From: Cerina litoralis
GTDB taxonomy: Bacteria > Bacteroidota > Bacteroidia > Flavobacteriales > Flavobacteriaceae
Direction of reading: 5' to 3'
Assembly (NCBI GenBank): GCA_022008415.1
Contig: JAIRBC010000006.1
Location: 1-64,000 of the forward strand
DNA length: 64,000 nt
Shown here: positions 49,570 to 58,774 of the stretch, piece by piece
Numbering within the stretch: position 1 is the stretch's first letter
Layout of the letters: every line of letters begins with the position of its first letter
Position numbers and translations under genes: made by a program
Notes under the pieces: generated by a model
Database searches by the model: none
What the model was told of the DNA's origin: nothing
The model's input: only the letters and a program-made list of their open reading frames with translations

Positions 49570-51408
49570 CTAAAGTTCATCGCCGCCAAACTTGGTCTCC
49601 GCATTGTTGTTCCCTTCCGCGAGTTTGCGTTCCAGTTCGGCCTGAAATTCCTCCATTACGGGTTTTACGGTGCTTTCGGGGAGATCGGCGATTTTGATAT
49701 ACATCAACCCGTCGACGGAATTATTGAAGAGGGGATCAACATTGAACGCCACTACTTTTGCGTTTTGCTTAATGTATTTTTTGATGAGTACCGGCAACCG
49801 AAGACTCCCCGGTTCTACCTCGTCGATTATTTTATCGAATTTATTTAGATCGGCTTCGGTCTCGTCAAAAATGAACTCCTTGTCGGCGTCCTTCAATTTT
49901 ACTTTAAAGTCTTTTTTCGGTCTTATATATTGGGCTACGTAGGGATCCCAGTAATTGGATTTCATGAACTCGATCATCAATGATTTGGAGAAATTGGAGA
50001 ACTGGTTGCTGATGCTTACGCCCCCGATTAAATATTTGTGTTCCGGATATCTCAATGTCGTATGTACGATCCCTTTCCACAACAAAAACAAGGGCATCGG
50101 TTTTTGTTGGTACTCCTTGGTGATATAGGCCCTGCCCATTTCAATGGATTGGCTCATCATTTCGTAAAGTTCCGATTCTAATCGGAATAGATCCTGAAGG
50201 TAGAAGCCATCGATGCCGTATTTTTCAAAAATCTCAGCACCCATTCCCATTCGGTAAGACCCTACAATTTTCTTGCCCTCGTCGTCCCAAAGAAATAGGT
50301 GGTGGTAGTACGAGTCAAACTTGTCCAAGTCAATGGAATTGTTGGTCCCTTCCCCAATGGCCCTAAAGGTGACCTCTCTTTGTCGGCCTATTTCTTGAAG
50401 GATAAACGGCATCTCATCGGCTTTGGCCAAGAAAACTTCATAATTCTTGCTCTGCAATAGGCGACGGCCCTTTTCCCGAAGCTTTTCAATTTCGCCTTGG
50501 ATAACTTTGGTGCTTATGGCCGATGCGATTCTTTTAGGGGCTTTGGGTAGTTTAAGGGAGCTCGGGACCTTGTCTATCAATCTTCCTTTTTCGTAGGCAT
50601 TGGCAAGGATATAGGTCTTGCGTCTCAAAAGTGCGGAAAATTCTTCCAAGGACACCTGATCCTTCTGTGTTTGGACGGAAATGGGCTGGCCTATCCTCAC
50701 TTTAATGGGTCTATTTTTTTGAGAAGTTACCTCGGACGGTAATTTGGCAGTCCTGAATATCTCGTTTATTTTGGATAGCCTGTAGAACAAGTGACTATTT
50801 TTGGCATGAAAATAAATTGGGACGACAGGGACCTCTGCCTTGCGTATTAATTTCAGGGCAGCTTCTTCCCATGGCCTGTCCACGATAAGCTTGCCATCCT
50901 TATAAGTAGAAACTTCACCGGCGGGGAAAAGCCCCATGGGATGGCCATCCCTTAGGTGTTGCAACGCATTTTTAAACGTGCCCACGCTACTTTTGACATC
51001 CCTGTGGTTTTCAAATGGATTTACCGGCATCATATAGGGAGCCATTGGCTCAATTCGGTGCAATAAAAAATTGGCCATGATCTTAAAGTCGGGCCGGTGT
51101 TCCAGCATCAGCTTTAACAATAAGATCCCGTCCACACCCCCAAGAGGATGATTGGAGATGGTGATAAAGGCCCCGTTTTTTGGAAGTCGTCTAAAATCCT
51201 CCTCAGGAATTTCAAAATTTATCTTGTAGTGCTCCAATATCTCATTTAAGAAGGCCACCCCCTCAAGGTGTTTATGCTTCTCATAAAAGGTATTGATGCC
51301 CGAAACTTTGGTCACTTTCATAAGGATCCACCCTATAAAAGTACCCAAAAACCCGTATTTATCTACATGAATAGCCTTGGCAACTTCTTTAGCGGTAACT
51401 AATCCCAT
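49570..51408 (-). CDS. OlsF-like bifunctional acyltransferase (aminolipid synthesis)
   Basis: This 612-residue protein has two acyltransferase units. The N-terminal half is PlsC-like (about 75-290): ITISNHPLGGVDG gives H87 and D93, and GLFPAGEVSTYKDG, PVVPIYFHAKNS and IGQPISV follow. The C-terminal half (about 330-560) is GNAT/OlsB-like: EVFLAKADEMPFILQEIGRQREVTFR, HHLFLWDDEGKKIVGSYRMGMG, FLLWKGI and YLIGGVSIS. This order matches OlsF of Flavobacterium and Serratia, which makes ornithine lipids in one chain by N- and then O-acylation; glycine lipid synthesis is the alternative. No amino-acid specificity can be read from sequence. It lies downstream of aspartate kinase with a 107-bp gap. Confidence 0.82.
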   Translation of the reverse strand: MGLVTAKEVAKAIHVDKYGFLGTFIGWILMKVTKVSGINTFYEKHKHLEGVAFLNEILEHYKINFEIPEEDFRRLPKNGAFITISNHPLGGVDGILLLKLMLEHRPDFKIMANFLLHRIEPMAPYMMPVNPFENHRDVKSSVGTFKNALQHLRDGHPMGLFPAGEVSTYKDGKLIVDRPWEEAALKLIRKAEVPVVPIYFHAKNSHLFYRLSKINEIFRTAKLPSEVTSQKNRPIKVRIGQPISVQTQKDQVSLEEFSALLRRKTYILANAYEKGRLIDKVPSSLKLPKAPKRIASAISTKVIQGEIEKLREKGRRLLQSKNYEVFLAKADEMPFILQEIGRQREVTFRAIGEGTNNSIDLDKFDSYYHHLFLWDDEGKKIVGSYRMGMGAEIFEKYGIDGFYLQDLFRLESELYEMMSQSIEMGRAYITKEYQQKPMPLFLLWKGIVHTTLRYPEHKYLIGGVSISNQFSNFSKSLMIEFMKSNYWDPYVAQYIRPKKDFKVKLKDADKEFIFDETEADLNKFDKIIDEVEPGSLRLPVLIKKYIKQNAKVVAFNVDPLFNNSVDGLMYIKIADLPESTVKPVMEEFQAELERKLAEGNNNAETKFGGDEL

Positions 51409-51515
51409 AATATATTTCTATTGCGAAGGTAAATATAGGAAAATCCTAAGCGGCAAAATTTAATTATACTCTTTCTAGAAACAGTATTGGGTATTCGTAC
51501 AAAAGGATATTCCAA

Positions 51516-52766
51516 TTATTTAGCCACCAATTGCACGGTTTCCCTGCCTCGTTGTTCCAACAGGATAACTTTCCCGTTCTGTAACGAATCGAGCGACTCT
51601 GAATTAAAGTGGCGTATAGTATAAAGGGAGACGCCTTCGTGATGTGCTACCTTGAATTTACGCTGCAATTGCGACAACAGTTCGGGTAGTTTATCGAACC
51701 TATTGTCCATACAAACGGAAAAGCTAATGGCGGAGTTCTGTATCAGATCTACCTTCATCTTATATTCGTGGAACAATTTGAAAAGTTCACTGATATTGTC
51801 CTCCACAATAAATGAAAAATCCAAAGAGGACAATTTTATCAGTACTAGATTTTTCTTTACAATAAAGCAAGGCACCTGCGGTTCCATACCCACTCCCTTG
51901 CCGACCGTCGTCCCTTTGTCCCTTGGATTTAGAAAGGATTTTACGTGTAGGGGAATTTCTTTGCGTTGTAGGGGCTGTAAGGTTTTTGGGTGGATTACCG
52001 AAGCTCCATAAAATGCCAATTCTATAGCTTCCCTATATGATATTTTATGGAGTAGTTGCGCTTGTTCAAAATATCTTGGGTCTGCGTTTAACACCCCGGG
52101 AACATCCTTCCAGATGGTGACCTCATGGGCATTTAGGCAGTAGGCAAGGATAGCTGCGGTGTAATCCGAACCTTCCCTGCCCAGGGTGGTTGTAAAATTG
52201 TTATCATCACTGCCCAAAAACCCTTGTGTAATATTCAGTTTGCTTCCATCGATGCCTTGGGATACGTATTCCTGCGTTTTTTCCCAATTCACCTGCCCAT
52301 CCCTGTAATTATCATTGGTCTTTATAAAGTCGCGTATATCGAGCCAGGTGTTTACGATCCCTATTTCATTGAAGTAGGTACTAAGGATGGTTGTGGAAAC
52401 CAGCTCTCCGTATCCAACCACTTGATCGTATACAAAACCATATTTGGGCGATTTGTTCCACGCCAAAAACCCTTTTGCCTCGTCGAAAAGGGATTTTATC
52501 TTTTCAAAAATGGGATGTTTGGGATTGTCAAAGAGTTCCTTCAAGATAGCATTGTGATAGGAGATCACCTCTTGAAAGGCTAAAGGTAGCGCCTCTTTAT
52601 TGTTAAAATAGGAATTTACTACATCTTCCATTGCATTGGTGGTCTTGCCCATCGCAGAAACCACCAAAAGGGTATTTTCGTGCCCCATGACCTGAAGAAC
52701 GTTTACCAGGTTCTTTATACTGTTTGCATCCTTGACCGATGCGCCGCCAAATTTGTATATTCTCAT
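51516..52766 (-). CDS. Aspartate kinase
   Basis: This 416-residue enzyme is the first step of the aspartate-family amino acid pathway, phosphorylating aspartate. Motifs are KFGGASV (usual form KFGGTSV), VVSAMGKTTN, FLGSDDNNFTTTLGREGSDYTAA (substrate and ATP site), WKDVPGVLNADPR and AFYGASVIHPKTLQPL. The C-terminal ACT region (about 305-416) is shorter than in lysine-sensitive enzymes and degenerate, so feedback control is uncertain. It follows a GNAT gene by 12 bp, likely in one operon. Confidence 0.92.
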   Translation of the reverse strand: MRIYKFGGASVKDANSIKNLVNVLQVMGHENTLLVVSAMGKTTNAMEDVVNSYFNNKEALPLAFQEVISYHNAILKELFDNPKHPIFEKIKSLFDEAKGFLAWNKSPKYGFVYDQVVGYGELVSTTILSTYFNEIGIVNTWLDIRDFIKTNDNYRDGQVNWEKTQEYVSQGIDGSKLNITQGFLGSDDNNFTTTLGREGSDYTAAILAYCLNAHEVTIWKDVPGVLNADPRYFEQAQLLHKISYREAIELAFYGASVIHPKTLQPLQRKEIPLHVKSFLNPRDKGTTVGKGVGMEPQVPCFIVKKNLVLIKLSSLDFSFIVEDNISELFKLFHEYKMKVDLIQNSAISFSVCMDNRFDKLPELLSQLQRKFKVAHHEGVSLYTIRHFNSESLDSLQNGKVILLEQRGRETVQLVAK

Positions 52767-52778
52767 TTAATAACTCCT

Positions 52779-53291
52779 TTAGTCATTTCCCCGAAGAGGG
52801 AAATCCAAGTCCTTTATATTCTCTAAATAATTTTTTATTCCGTTTTCATCCAGCTGAACCACGTCCCAATCCCGCATTACTTTAGCACCCTTGCTCTCAT
52901 AAAATGAAATGGCATTTTCGTTCCAATCCAAAACTTCCCAATTTATGCGCTTAACCCCCATTTTATGGCCATATTTTACAACTTCCGTCAATAAGGCACC
53001 GCCCAAACCGCTTCCCCTCATTTTTTGGGTGACGATCAAATCCTCCAAGTGTAATGACGGGCCTTTCCAAGTGGAGTAGCGTGGATATACCAGGGCGATT
53101 CCTGCTATTGCACCTTCAGATTCCCCAATAAAACAATGAAAGAGCTTATTGGGGCCAAATCCGTCATGTATCAAATCGGCTGTCGTTATTTCCACCGCTT
53201 GTGCCTCTTTTTCAAAGACCGCCAATTCACGGATGAGTTCCAATACTTGTGGCATATCCTCTTTTACCGCTTCCCTGATGTTAAATACCAT
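52779..53291 (-). CDS. GNAT family N-acetyltransferase
   Basis: This 170-residue GCN5-related acetyltransferase has an N-terminal strand-helix (NIREAVKEDMPQVLELIRELAVFE) and the middle strands (GAIAGIALVYPRYSTWKGPSLHLEDLIV). The acetyl-CoA loop is MRGSGLGGALLTEVVKYGHKMG (R/QxxGxG/A type), and the C-terminal WEVLDWNENAISFYESKGAKVM is also present. These match the diamine acetyltransferase-like (SAT/PaiA) subgroup, but the substrate is unproven. A -7 box at 53311-53318 gives a short leader. It leads the operon with aspartate kinase. Confidence 0.9.
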   Translation of the reverse strand: MVFNIREAVKEDMPQVLELIRELAVFEKEAQAVEITTADLIHDGFGPNKLFHCFIGESEGAIAGIALVYPRYSTWKGPSLHLEDLIVTQKMRGSGLGGALLTEVVKYGHKMGVKRINWEVLDWNENAISFYESKGAKVMRDWDVVQLDENGIKNYLENIKDLDFPLRGND

Positions 53292-53310
53292 GAATGTTAC
53301 AAATAAAACA

Positions 53311-53318
53311 CAAAGTTA
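53311..53318 (-). promoter_or_regulatory. Predicted -7 box of the GNAT/aspartate kinase operon
   Basis: On the minus strand this reads TAACTTTG, matching TAnnTTTG, about 20 bp before the start codon at 53291. Confidence 0.45.
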
Positions 53319-53398
53319 TAAATTTAAGCAACATACCTTTTAGGAATTCGTGTTAGTATCACAAAATAAACGATCTTTGTGGTCAATAAAACACCTTG

Positions 53399-53509
53399 AT
53401 GCCCGAAATTATTTTCTTGGCATGTGATGCCGGGGAGGAAAACCTTTTCGCAAAACCCGCAAATTTGAATACACCGGTACTAAAGGACCTTAAGGCTAAA
53501 ACGGTTTAA
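53399..53509 (+). CDS. Possible 36-codon leader ORF before fbp
   Basis: An open frame from ATG 53399 to TAA 53507-53509 ends 6 bp before the fbp start. It follows a near-consensus -7 box (GATCTTTG, 53372-53379). It begins MPEIIFLACDAGEENLF; I recognise no family. Tight spacing to fbp would allow translational coupling, but it may be chance. Confidence 0.25.
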   Translation: MPEIIFLACDAGEENLFAKPANLNTPVLKDLKAKTV

Positions 53510-53515
53510 AATACT

Positions 53516-54517
53516 ATGGAGAAAAGAAATACCACATTAGGCGAATTCATTATTGAGCACGAGTCTTATTTTCCATATTCGACGGGGGAGCTGTCCAAAC
53601 TGATCAATGCCCTCCGTTTGGCTGCAAAAGTGGTAAATTATGAGGTAAACAAAGCGGGACTGGTAGATATCCTAGGGGCTGCGGGCGACATAAACGTTCA
53701 AGGGGAAAACCAGCAGAAATTGGATGTACTGGCCAACGATAAGTTTATCCGTACCTTGAGCAATAGGGAAATTGTTTGCGGGATCGCCTCGGAGGAAGAG
53801 GAGCATTTTATTACCATAAATAGCAATGACAAACAAAACCGAAACAAGTATGTGGTTCTGATCGACCCGTTGGACGGCTCCTCGAACATAGATGTAAACG
53901 TCTCGGTAGGTACCATTTTCTCTATTTACAGAAGGGTGACCCCGGTGGGTACCCCCGTTACTATGGAAGATTTTTTGCAGCCTGGAAAAAATCAAGTGGC
54001 GGCGGGCTATATTGTTTACGGCACCTCCACCATGCTTGTTTACACCACGGGTCATGGGGTCAACGGTTTTACCTTAAATCCGGCGATTGGGACTTTTTAC
54101 CTTTCCCATCCCGATATGGAATTTCCCGAAACCGGGAATATCTATTCCGTTAACGAAGGAAACTACATCCATTTTCCGCAAGGGGTCAAGTCTTATATTA
54201 AGTATTGCCAAATGGAGGAAGGGGAGCGCCCCTATACCTCGCGTTATATTGGTTCACTAGTTTCAGATTTTCACAGGAATATGATCAAAGGGGGGATATA
54301 TATTTATCCCAAAAGCAGTATTGCTTCCAATGGCAAGCTGAGATTGCTATACGAGTGCAACCCCATGGCCCTAATTGCGGAACAGGCCAATGGCAAGGCC
54401 AGTGACGGATTCGGGCGAATCCTCGACATACAGCCCAAGGAACTTCACGAAAGGGTACCTTTCTTTTGCGGAAGCCGTAAAATGGTAGAAAAGGCCGAAG
54501 AATTTATGCGGGGTTAA
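53516..54517 (+). CDS. fbp: Fructose-1,6-bisphosphatase, class I
   Basis: This 333-residue enzyme hydrolyses fructose 1,6-bisphosphate to fructose 6-phosphate in gluconeogenesis. Signature parts are ASEEEEHF (metal-binding glutamates), [27 protein letters not shown] (metal-binding and phosphate motif), [15 protein letters not shown] and the phosphate-binding [35 protein letters not shown]. The length and ending are standard. It is a single-gene unit on the plus strand. Confidence 0.96.
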   Translation: MEKRNTTLGEFIIEHESYFPYSTGELSKLINALRLAAKVVNYEVNKAGLVDILGAAGDINVQGENQQKLDVLANDKFIRTLSNREIVCGIASEEEEHFITINSNDKQNRNKYVVLIDPLDGSSNIDVNVSVGTIFSIYRRVTPVGTPVTMEDFLQPGKNQVAAGYIVYGTSTMLVYTTGHGVNGFTLNPAIGTFYLSHPDMEFPETGNIYSVNEGNYIHFPQGVKSYIKYCQMEEGERPYTSRYIGSLVSDFHRNMIKGGIYIYPKSSIASNGKLRLLYECNPMALIAEQANGKASDGFGRILDIQPKELHERVPFFCGSRKMVEKAEEFMRG

Positions 54518-54659
54518 ACGGTTGATGGTTTGCCAATGGTACAGTACATTCCTAAATAAAAAGCAAACCCCTAACCTCCCTGCTTTTATTTAAACTTGAA
54601 CTATCCTGGTGGATACTGCCGATTATTGAAAAAATGAACGGGCCCGCCTAAAGCCCTCC

Positions 54660-55082
54660 CTAATGTTTCAAAAGATACAGGTAATCCTCCAAATCTATCT
54701 TACCGCTAAAAATATCGACCGATCTAGATATGATTTTATCGGCGGCCTCATGGGAGTATCCCAATCCTATGGCATATTTCTTGATCAATACCATTTCCCC
54801 CGTATCTATAACATGGTCTGCAAAAATAATTCTAAATAGGTCATAAAGTCTTTCCAAACGTTTTTCTGAACTAGTTGGGGGATCAATGGGATATTTATTG
54901 GAATTTTTTATCACTTCCTTGTATTCTTCATCGGTAATATCCAATTTTTCGGCAAACTGGTTAAGCAGGGTAAGCTCTTTTTGGTTTAAAGCGCCATCCG
55001 ATGTAGCCAATGTTGCTATGGCCGCAAAATGTGCTAGATTTCTTCTGTGTTCACTATGATTGTATAAATCAATAAAAGACAT
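54660..55082 (-). CDS. TerB-like protein
   Basis: This 140-residue helical protein resembles the TerB fold: two similar halves, each with an acidic motif, TLATSDGALNQKELTLLNQFAEKLDI and IIFADHVIDTGEMVLIKKYAIGLGY, which are metal-binding-like helix pairs. No other ter genes are present, so tellurite resistance is not implied. It is likely cytoplasmic. A -7 box at 55105-55112 (minus strand) supports this start. Confidence 0.75.
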   Translation of the reverse strand: MSFIDLYNHSEHRRNLAHFAAIATLATSDGALNQKELTLLNQFAEKLDITDEEYKEVIKNSNKYPIDPPTSSEKRLERLYDLFRIIFADHVIDTGEMVLIKKYAIGLGYSHEAADKIISRSVDIFSGKIDLEDYLYLLKH

Positions 55083-55104
55083 ATCCTCTTAGTTTTGTAT
55101 GTGA

Positions 55105-55112
55105 CAAATATA
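55105..55112 (-). promoter_or_regulatory. Predicted -7 box of the TerB-like gene
   Basis: On the minus strand this reads TATATTTG, with a leader of about 17 bases before the start codon at 55082. Confidence 0.45.
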
Positions 55113-55240
55113 AATTTTTTAGAGCCATATATTCGGAAACCTCTCAAATTTTTGAATTTGGTATGGAAACTGCCCTTATTCAACCTTATATTCCATCCGA
55201 TAGGTTCCAAAAGGAATTTTCTAAAAAACAACATCTTCTT

Positions 55241-55270
55241 TTGCGGTGGTTACCATAGCGAGTATATTTG
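55241..55270 (+). promoter_or_regulatory. Consensus promoter of mfd
   Basis: TTG (55241-55243), 19 bp, TATATTTG (55263-55270) is a full match to the Bacteroidota promoter with optimal spacing. Its -7 box overlaps a TTG at 55268 that would otherwise be the longest mfd start, so that codon cannot be used from this promoter. Confidence 0.7.
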
Positions 55271-55279
55271 CACAAAGGA

Positions 55280-58200
55280 TTGAAATTGGGAAAATCCAGG
55301 ATTTCAAAATTGTATGCACGGTCTCCCCAAGTAGGGAAACTGCACACTTCTATTGCCAATAATCGAGAAAATACAGTTTTAAAGGGACTTACGGGGTCGG
55401 CCCTATCCTTTGTTATCGCAGAAACTTTTAAAAAGACCGATATCCCGTTTTTATTGATCCTGGACGATAAGGAAGAAGCTGCCTATCAGCTTAACGATCT
55501 GGAACTCCTAATTGGAGAAAAGGAGGTGCTCTTCTACCCTGGTAGTTATAGAAGGCCCTACCAGATTGAGGAAACCGATAATGCCAATGTGCTTCTAAGG
55601 GCCGAGGTGTTGAACCGTATCAACTCTAGAAAGAAACCTGCCGTCATAGTTACTTATCCGGAGGCCATTTTTGAAAAAGTGGTCACCCGGAGGGAATTAA
55701 ATAAGAATACTTTAAAACTTCGATTAGGGGATACACTTTCCTTGGATTTTCTGAACGAAGTTTTGTTTGAGTACCAGTTTAAAAGGGTTGATTTTGTTAC
55801 GGGACCGGGAGAATTTTCCGTTCGGGGAGGCATCGTGGACGTATTTTCCTTTTCGCACGACGAACCGTATCGAATCGAGTTTTTTGGGGATGAGGTAGAG
55901 AGCATCCGAACTTTTGATGTTGAGACCCAATTGTCCAAGAGATCCGTAAAGAAGATTACCATCATCCCCAACGTGGAGAACAAATTCCTTGACGACACCA
56001 GGGAGAGTTTTCTTAGGTATATTTCTCCGAATACGACCATTTTTGTTAAGAATATGGATCTGCTTTTTGGAAAACTGGATGGTCTTTTTGTTAAGGCCAA
56101 AGAGAGTTTTCTAAACCTGTCCAATGAAATAAAGCATGCCGAACCTGGGGAATTGTTCGTCAATTCGGACCTTCTCAAGGGGCAGTTACACGATTTTGGC
56201 CTAGTTAAAATGGGTGGATCTGGTTCTCAAATAATCCCGGCAGCCCTAGAAGAGGAAATAACTTTCCGCACCCAGCCCCAACCGGTTTTCAATAAGAAAT
56301 TCGACCTCCTGCTCGGGAACCTCAAGGACAACCACGAAAAGGGTATAGCCAACTATATATTCTGTTCAACGGAACAACAGGCCAAGCGTTTTCGTGATAT
56401 CTTCGGGGAAATTGGGCGCGAGGTTCATTACGAAACCGTTGTATTTCCTATATTCCAGGGGTTCGTCGACAGGGATTTAAAAATAGCGTGTTATACCGAT
56501 CACCAGATCTTTGACCGTTACCATAAGTTCCATTTAAAGAATGGATATGCAAAAAAACAGGCCATTACCCTCAAAGAACTCAACAAACTGGAGATAGGGG
56601 ATTACGTGACCCACATAGATCATGGCATAGGTAGATTTGGGGGGCTGCAAAAAATAGAGGTAGAGGGAAAACCACAAGAGGCTATAAAATTGGTTTATGG
56701 GGATAGGGATATCCTCTATGTAAGCATACATTCGTTGCACAAAATATCCAAGTTCAACGGCAGGGACGGGGCGGCCCCGAAAATTTATAAACTCGGCTCC
56801 GGGGCATGGAAAAAATTAAAGGAGAAAACCAAGTCCAGGGTTAAAAAAATAGCGTTCGACCTTATTGAGGTCTATGCAAAACGCCGATTGGAAAAAGGGT
56901 TTCAGTATGCCCCCGATAGCTACTTGCAGCTAGAACTGGAAGCCTCCTTCCTTTATGAGGATACCCCGGATCAGGGTAAATCTACGGAAGATATCAAAAC
57001 GGATATGGAAAGCGAACGCCCTATGGATCGGCTGGTCTGTGGGGATGTAGGTTTTGGGAAGACCGAGGTGGCCATCAGGGCAGCGTTTAAGGCCGTTGAT
57101 AATGGCAAGCAAGTGGCAGTTCTTGTGCCGACTACCATCTTGGCGTTTCAGCATCACCGAACGTTTACGGAGCGATTAAAGGACATGCCGGTAACGGTCG
57201 ACTATCTCAACCGATTTCGGACGACCAAGGAAAAAAAGGAAACCCTCGAAAATTTGGAATCCGGCAAGGTCGATATCATTATAGGAACCCATCAGTTGGT
57301 CAACAAAAATGTGAAGTTTAAAGACCTGGGGCTGCTCATCGTAGACGAGGAGCAAAAATTTGGCGTATCGGTAAAGGACAAGCTAAAATCTATCAAGGAG
57401 AACGTCGATGTGCTTACCCTCACCGCTACCCCTATACCGCGAACATTGCAATTCAGTTTAATGGCGGCGAGAGATCTTTCCGTTATCAATACCCCTCCTC
57501 CCAATCGATATCCTATAGAGAGCGAGGTCATCCATTTTAGCGAGGAGGTAATACGCGATGCCATTAGCTATGAAATCCAACGTGGCGGGCAAGTGTTTTT
57601 TATCCACAATCGAATCGAGAATATCAAGGAAGTAGCAGGCATGATCCAACGTTTGGTACCAGATGCAAAAATAGGCATAGGTCATGGTCAGATGGAAGGA
57701 AAAAAATTGGAGGCCCTAATGCTGGCCTTCATGAACGGGGAGTTCGATGTGCTGGTATCCACAACAATCGTGGAGAGCGGCTTGGACGTTACCAATGCCA
57801 ATACCATTTTTATTAACAACGCCAACAATTTTGGGCTCAGCGACCTGCATCAAATGCGTGGACGGGTGGGCCGAAGCAATAAGAAGGCATTCTGCTATTT
57901 TATAGTCCCTCCCTACGACATGATGACCAATGATGCCAGGAAAAGAATTCAGGCGTTGGAGCAATTTACCGAGCTGGGCAGTGGTTTTAACATTGCGACG
58001 AAAGATTTGGAAATACGGGGAGCCGGTGATATCTTAGGTGGTGAACAAAGTGGGTTTATCAACGAAATTGGTTTTGAGGCCTATCAAAAAATATTGGCCG
58101 AGGCCATAGACGAACTCAAGGAAAATGAGTTCAAGGATCTCTATGAGGTGGGTAATGGTGCCAAAATGGGCTACGTAAAGGATACGCAGATCGATGCCGA

Positions 58201-58657
58201 CTTTGAACTCCTTTTCCCAGATGACTACGTCAATAACGTAACAGAAAGATTAAACCTCTACACGGAACTAAATCTTGTAAAGGATGAAAATGGCCTACAG
58301 AGGTTTGAGGCCGAATTGAGGGATAGGTTTGGAGAGTTGCCCACGCCTGCGATAGATTTGCTGGACTCTGTCCGTATCAAATGGATCGCGCACAATTTGG
58401 GACTGGAAAAGGTTGTGATGAAAAAGGATAAATTAATCGGTTATTTCATCGCCGACCAGGAATCCGGCTTTTACCAAAGTGCCGCCTTTACCCAGGTGTT
58501 GCAGTTTGTTCAGAGACATGGGGATATCTGCAAGATCAAGGAAAAACAGACCCGGAACGGATTGAGGTTGCTATTGGTTTTAGACCGTATAACTTCAATT
58601 AAAAAGGCCTTAAAGGCGTTGCGGCCATTTGTGGAAAGGGTAGAGGCCATTGTTTAA
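55280..58657 (+). CDS. mfd: Transcription-repair coupling factor
   Basis: This protein of about 1125 residues removes RNA polymerase stalled at lesions and recruits UvrA. Domains in order are a UvrB-like N-terminal module (about 25-330, with FYPGSYRRPYQIEETD and VRGGIVDVFSFSHDEPYRIEFFGDEVESIR) and an RNA-polymerase-interaction domain (about 450-520, GDYVTHIDHGIGRFGGL). The RecG-like helicase follows, with Walker A GDVGFGKTEVAIRAA, DEEQ box IVDEEQKFGV, LTATPIPRTLQ, VESGLDVTNANT and QMRGRVGRS. The C-terminal TRCF domain is at about 980-1080. No ATG exists near the N-terminus; starts available are TTG 55268, 55280 and 55286. The promoter excludes 55268, so 55280 is given, with a leader of only a few bases. 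Confidence 0.93.
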   Translation: MKLGKSRISKLYARSPQVGKLHTSIANNRENTVLKGLTGSALSFVIAETFKKTDIPFLLILDDKEEAAYQLNDLELLIGEKEVLFYPGSYRRPYQIEETDNANVLLRAEVLNRINSRKKPAVIVTYPEAIFEKVVTRRELNKNTLKLRLGDTLSLDFLNEVLFEYQFKRVDFVTGPGEFSVRGGIVDVFSFSHDEPYRIEFFGDEVESIRTFDVETQLSKRSVKKITIIPNVENKFLDDTRESFLRYISPNTTIFVKNMDLLFGKLDGLFVKAKESFLNLSNEIKHAEPGELFVNSDLLKGQLHDFGLVKMGGSGSQIIPAALEEEITFRTQPQPVFNKKFDLLLGNLKDNHEKGIANYIFCSTEQQAKRFRDIFGEIGREVHYETVVFPIFQGFVDRDLKIACYTDHQIFDRYHKFHLKNGYAKKQAITLKELNKLEIGDYVTHIDHGIGRFGGLQKIEVEGKPQEAIKLVYGDRDILYVSIHSLHKISKFNGRDGAAPKIYKLGSGAWKKLKEKTKSRVKKIAFDLIEVYAKRRLEKGFQYAPDSYLQLELEASFLYEDTPDQGKSTEDIKTDMESERPMDRLVCGDVGFGKTEVAIRAAFKAVDNGKQVAVLVPTTILAFQHHRTFTERLKDMPVTVDYLNRFRTTKEKKETLENLESGKVDIIIGTHQLVNKNVKFKDLGLLIVDEEQKFGVSVKDKLKSIKENVDVLTLTATPIPRTLQFSLMAARDLSVINTPPPNRYPIESEVIHFSEEVIRDAISYEIQRGGQVFFIHNRIENIKEVAGMIQRLVPDAKIGIGHGQMEGKKLEALMLAFMNGEFDVLVSTTIVESGLDVTNANTIFINNANNFGLSDLHQMRGRVGRSNKKAFCYFIVPPYDMMTNDARKRIQALEQFTELGSGFNIATKDLEIRGAGDILGGEQSGFINEIGFEAYQKILAEAIDELKENEFKDLYEVGNGAKMGYVKDTQIDADFELLFPDDYVNNVTERLNLYTELNLVKDENGLQRFEAELRDRFGELPTPAIDLLDSVRIKWIAHNLGLEKVVMKKDKLIGYFIADQESGFYQSAAFTQVLQFVQRHGDICKIKEKQTRNGLRLLLVLDRITSIKKALKALRPFVERVEAIV

Positions 58658-58675
58658 TGTGTAAGGGTTAGTGCG

Positions 58676-58728
58676 GGAGCGCAGCGATTTCAACCCCGCT
58701 CCACCTGCCCGATTAGCCAGCTAGGCAG
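58676..58728. repeat. Composite hairpin element after mfd
   Basis: GGAGCG (58676-58681) pairs with CGCTCC (58697-58702), then CTGCC (58705-58709) pairs with GGCAG (58724-58728) with an inner AGC/GCT. The string CCTGCCCGA at 58704 also begins each repeat unit in ileS (20238), so this is a probable intergenic relative of that element. Confidence 0.45.
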
Positions 58729-58774
58729 AGATTTTAATTAACTTACTATCAGATAATTACAAAAAGTTAAACGT

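Noticed and set aside
55095..55283. 62-codon open frame and TAGTTTTG box between the TerB-like and mfd genes
   Set aside because: It covers the consensus mfd promoter and has no family resemblance. The box at 55090-55097 has no gene to serve on that strand.
55654..56178. 174-codon open frame on the minus strand
   Set aside because: It is a shadow of mfd: serine/arginine-rich without any recognisable motif, and mfd is well supported in this region.
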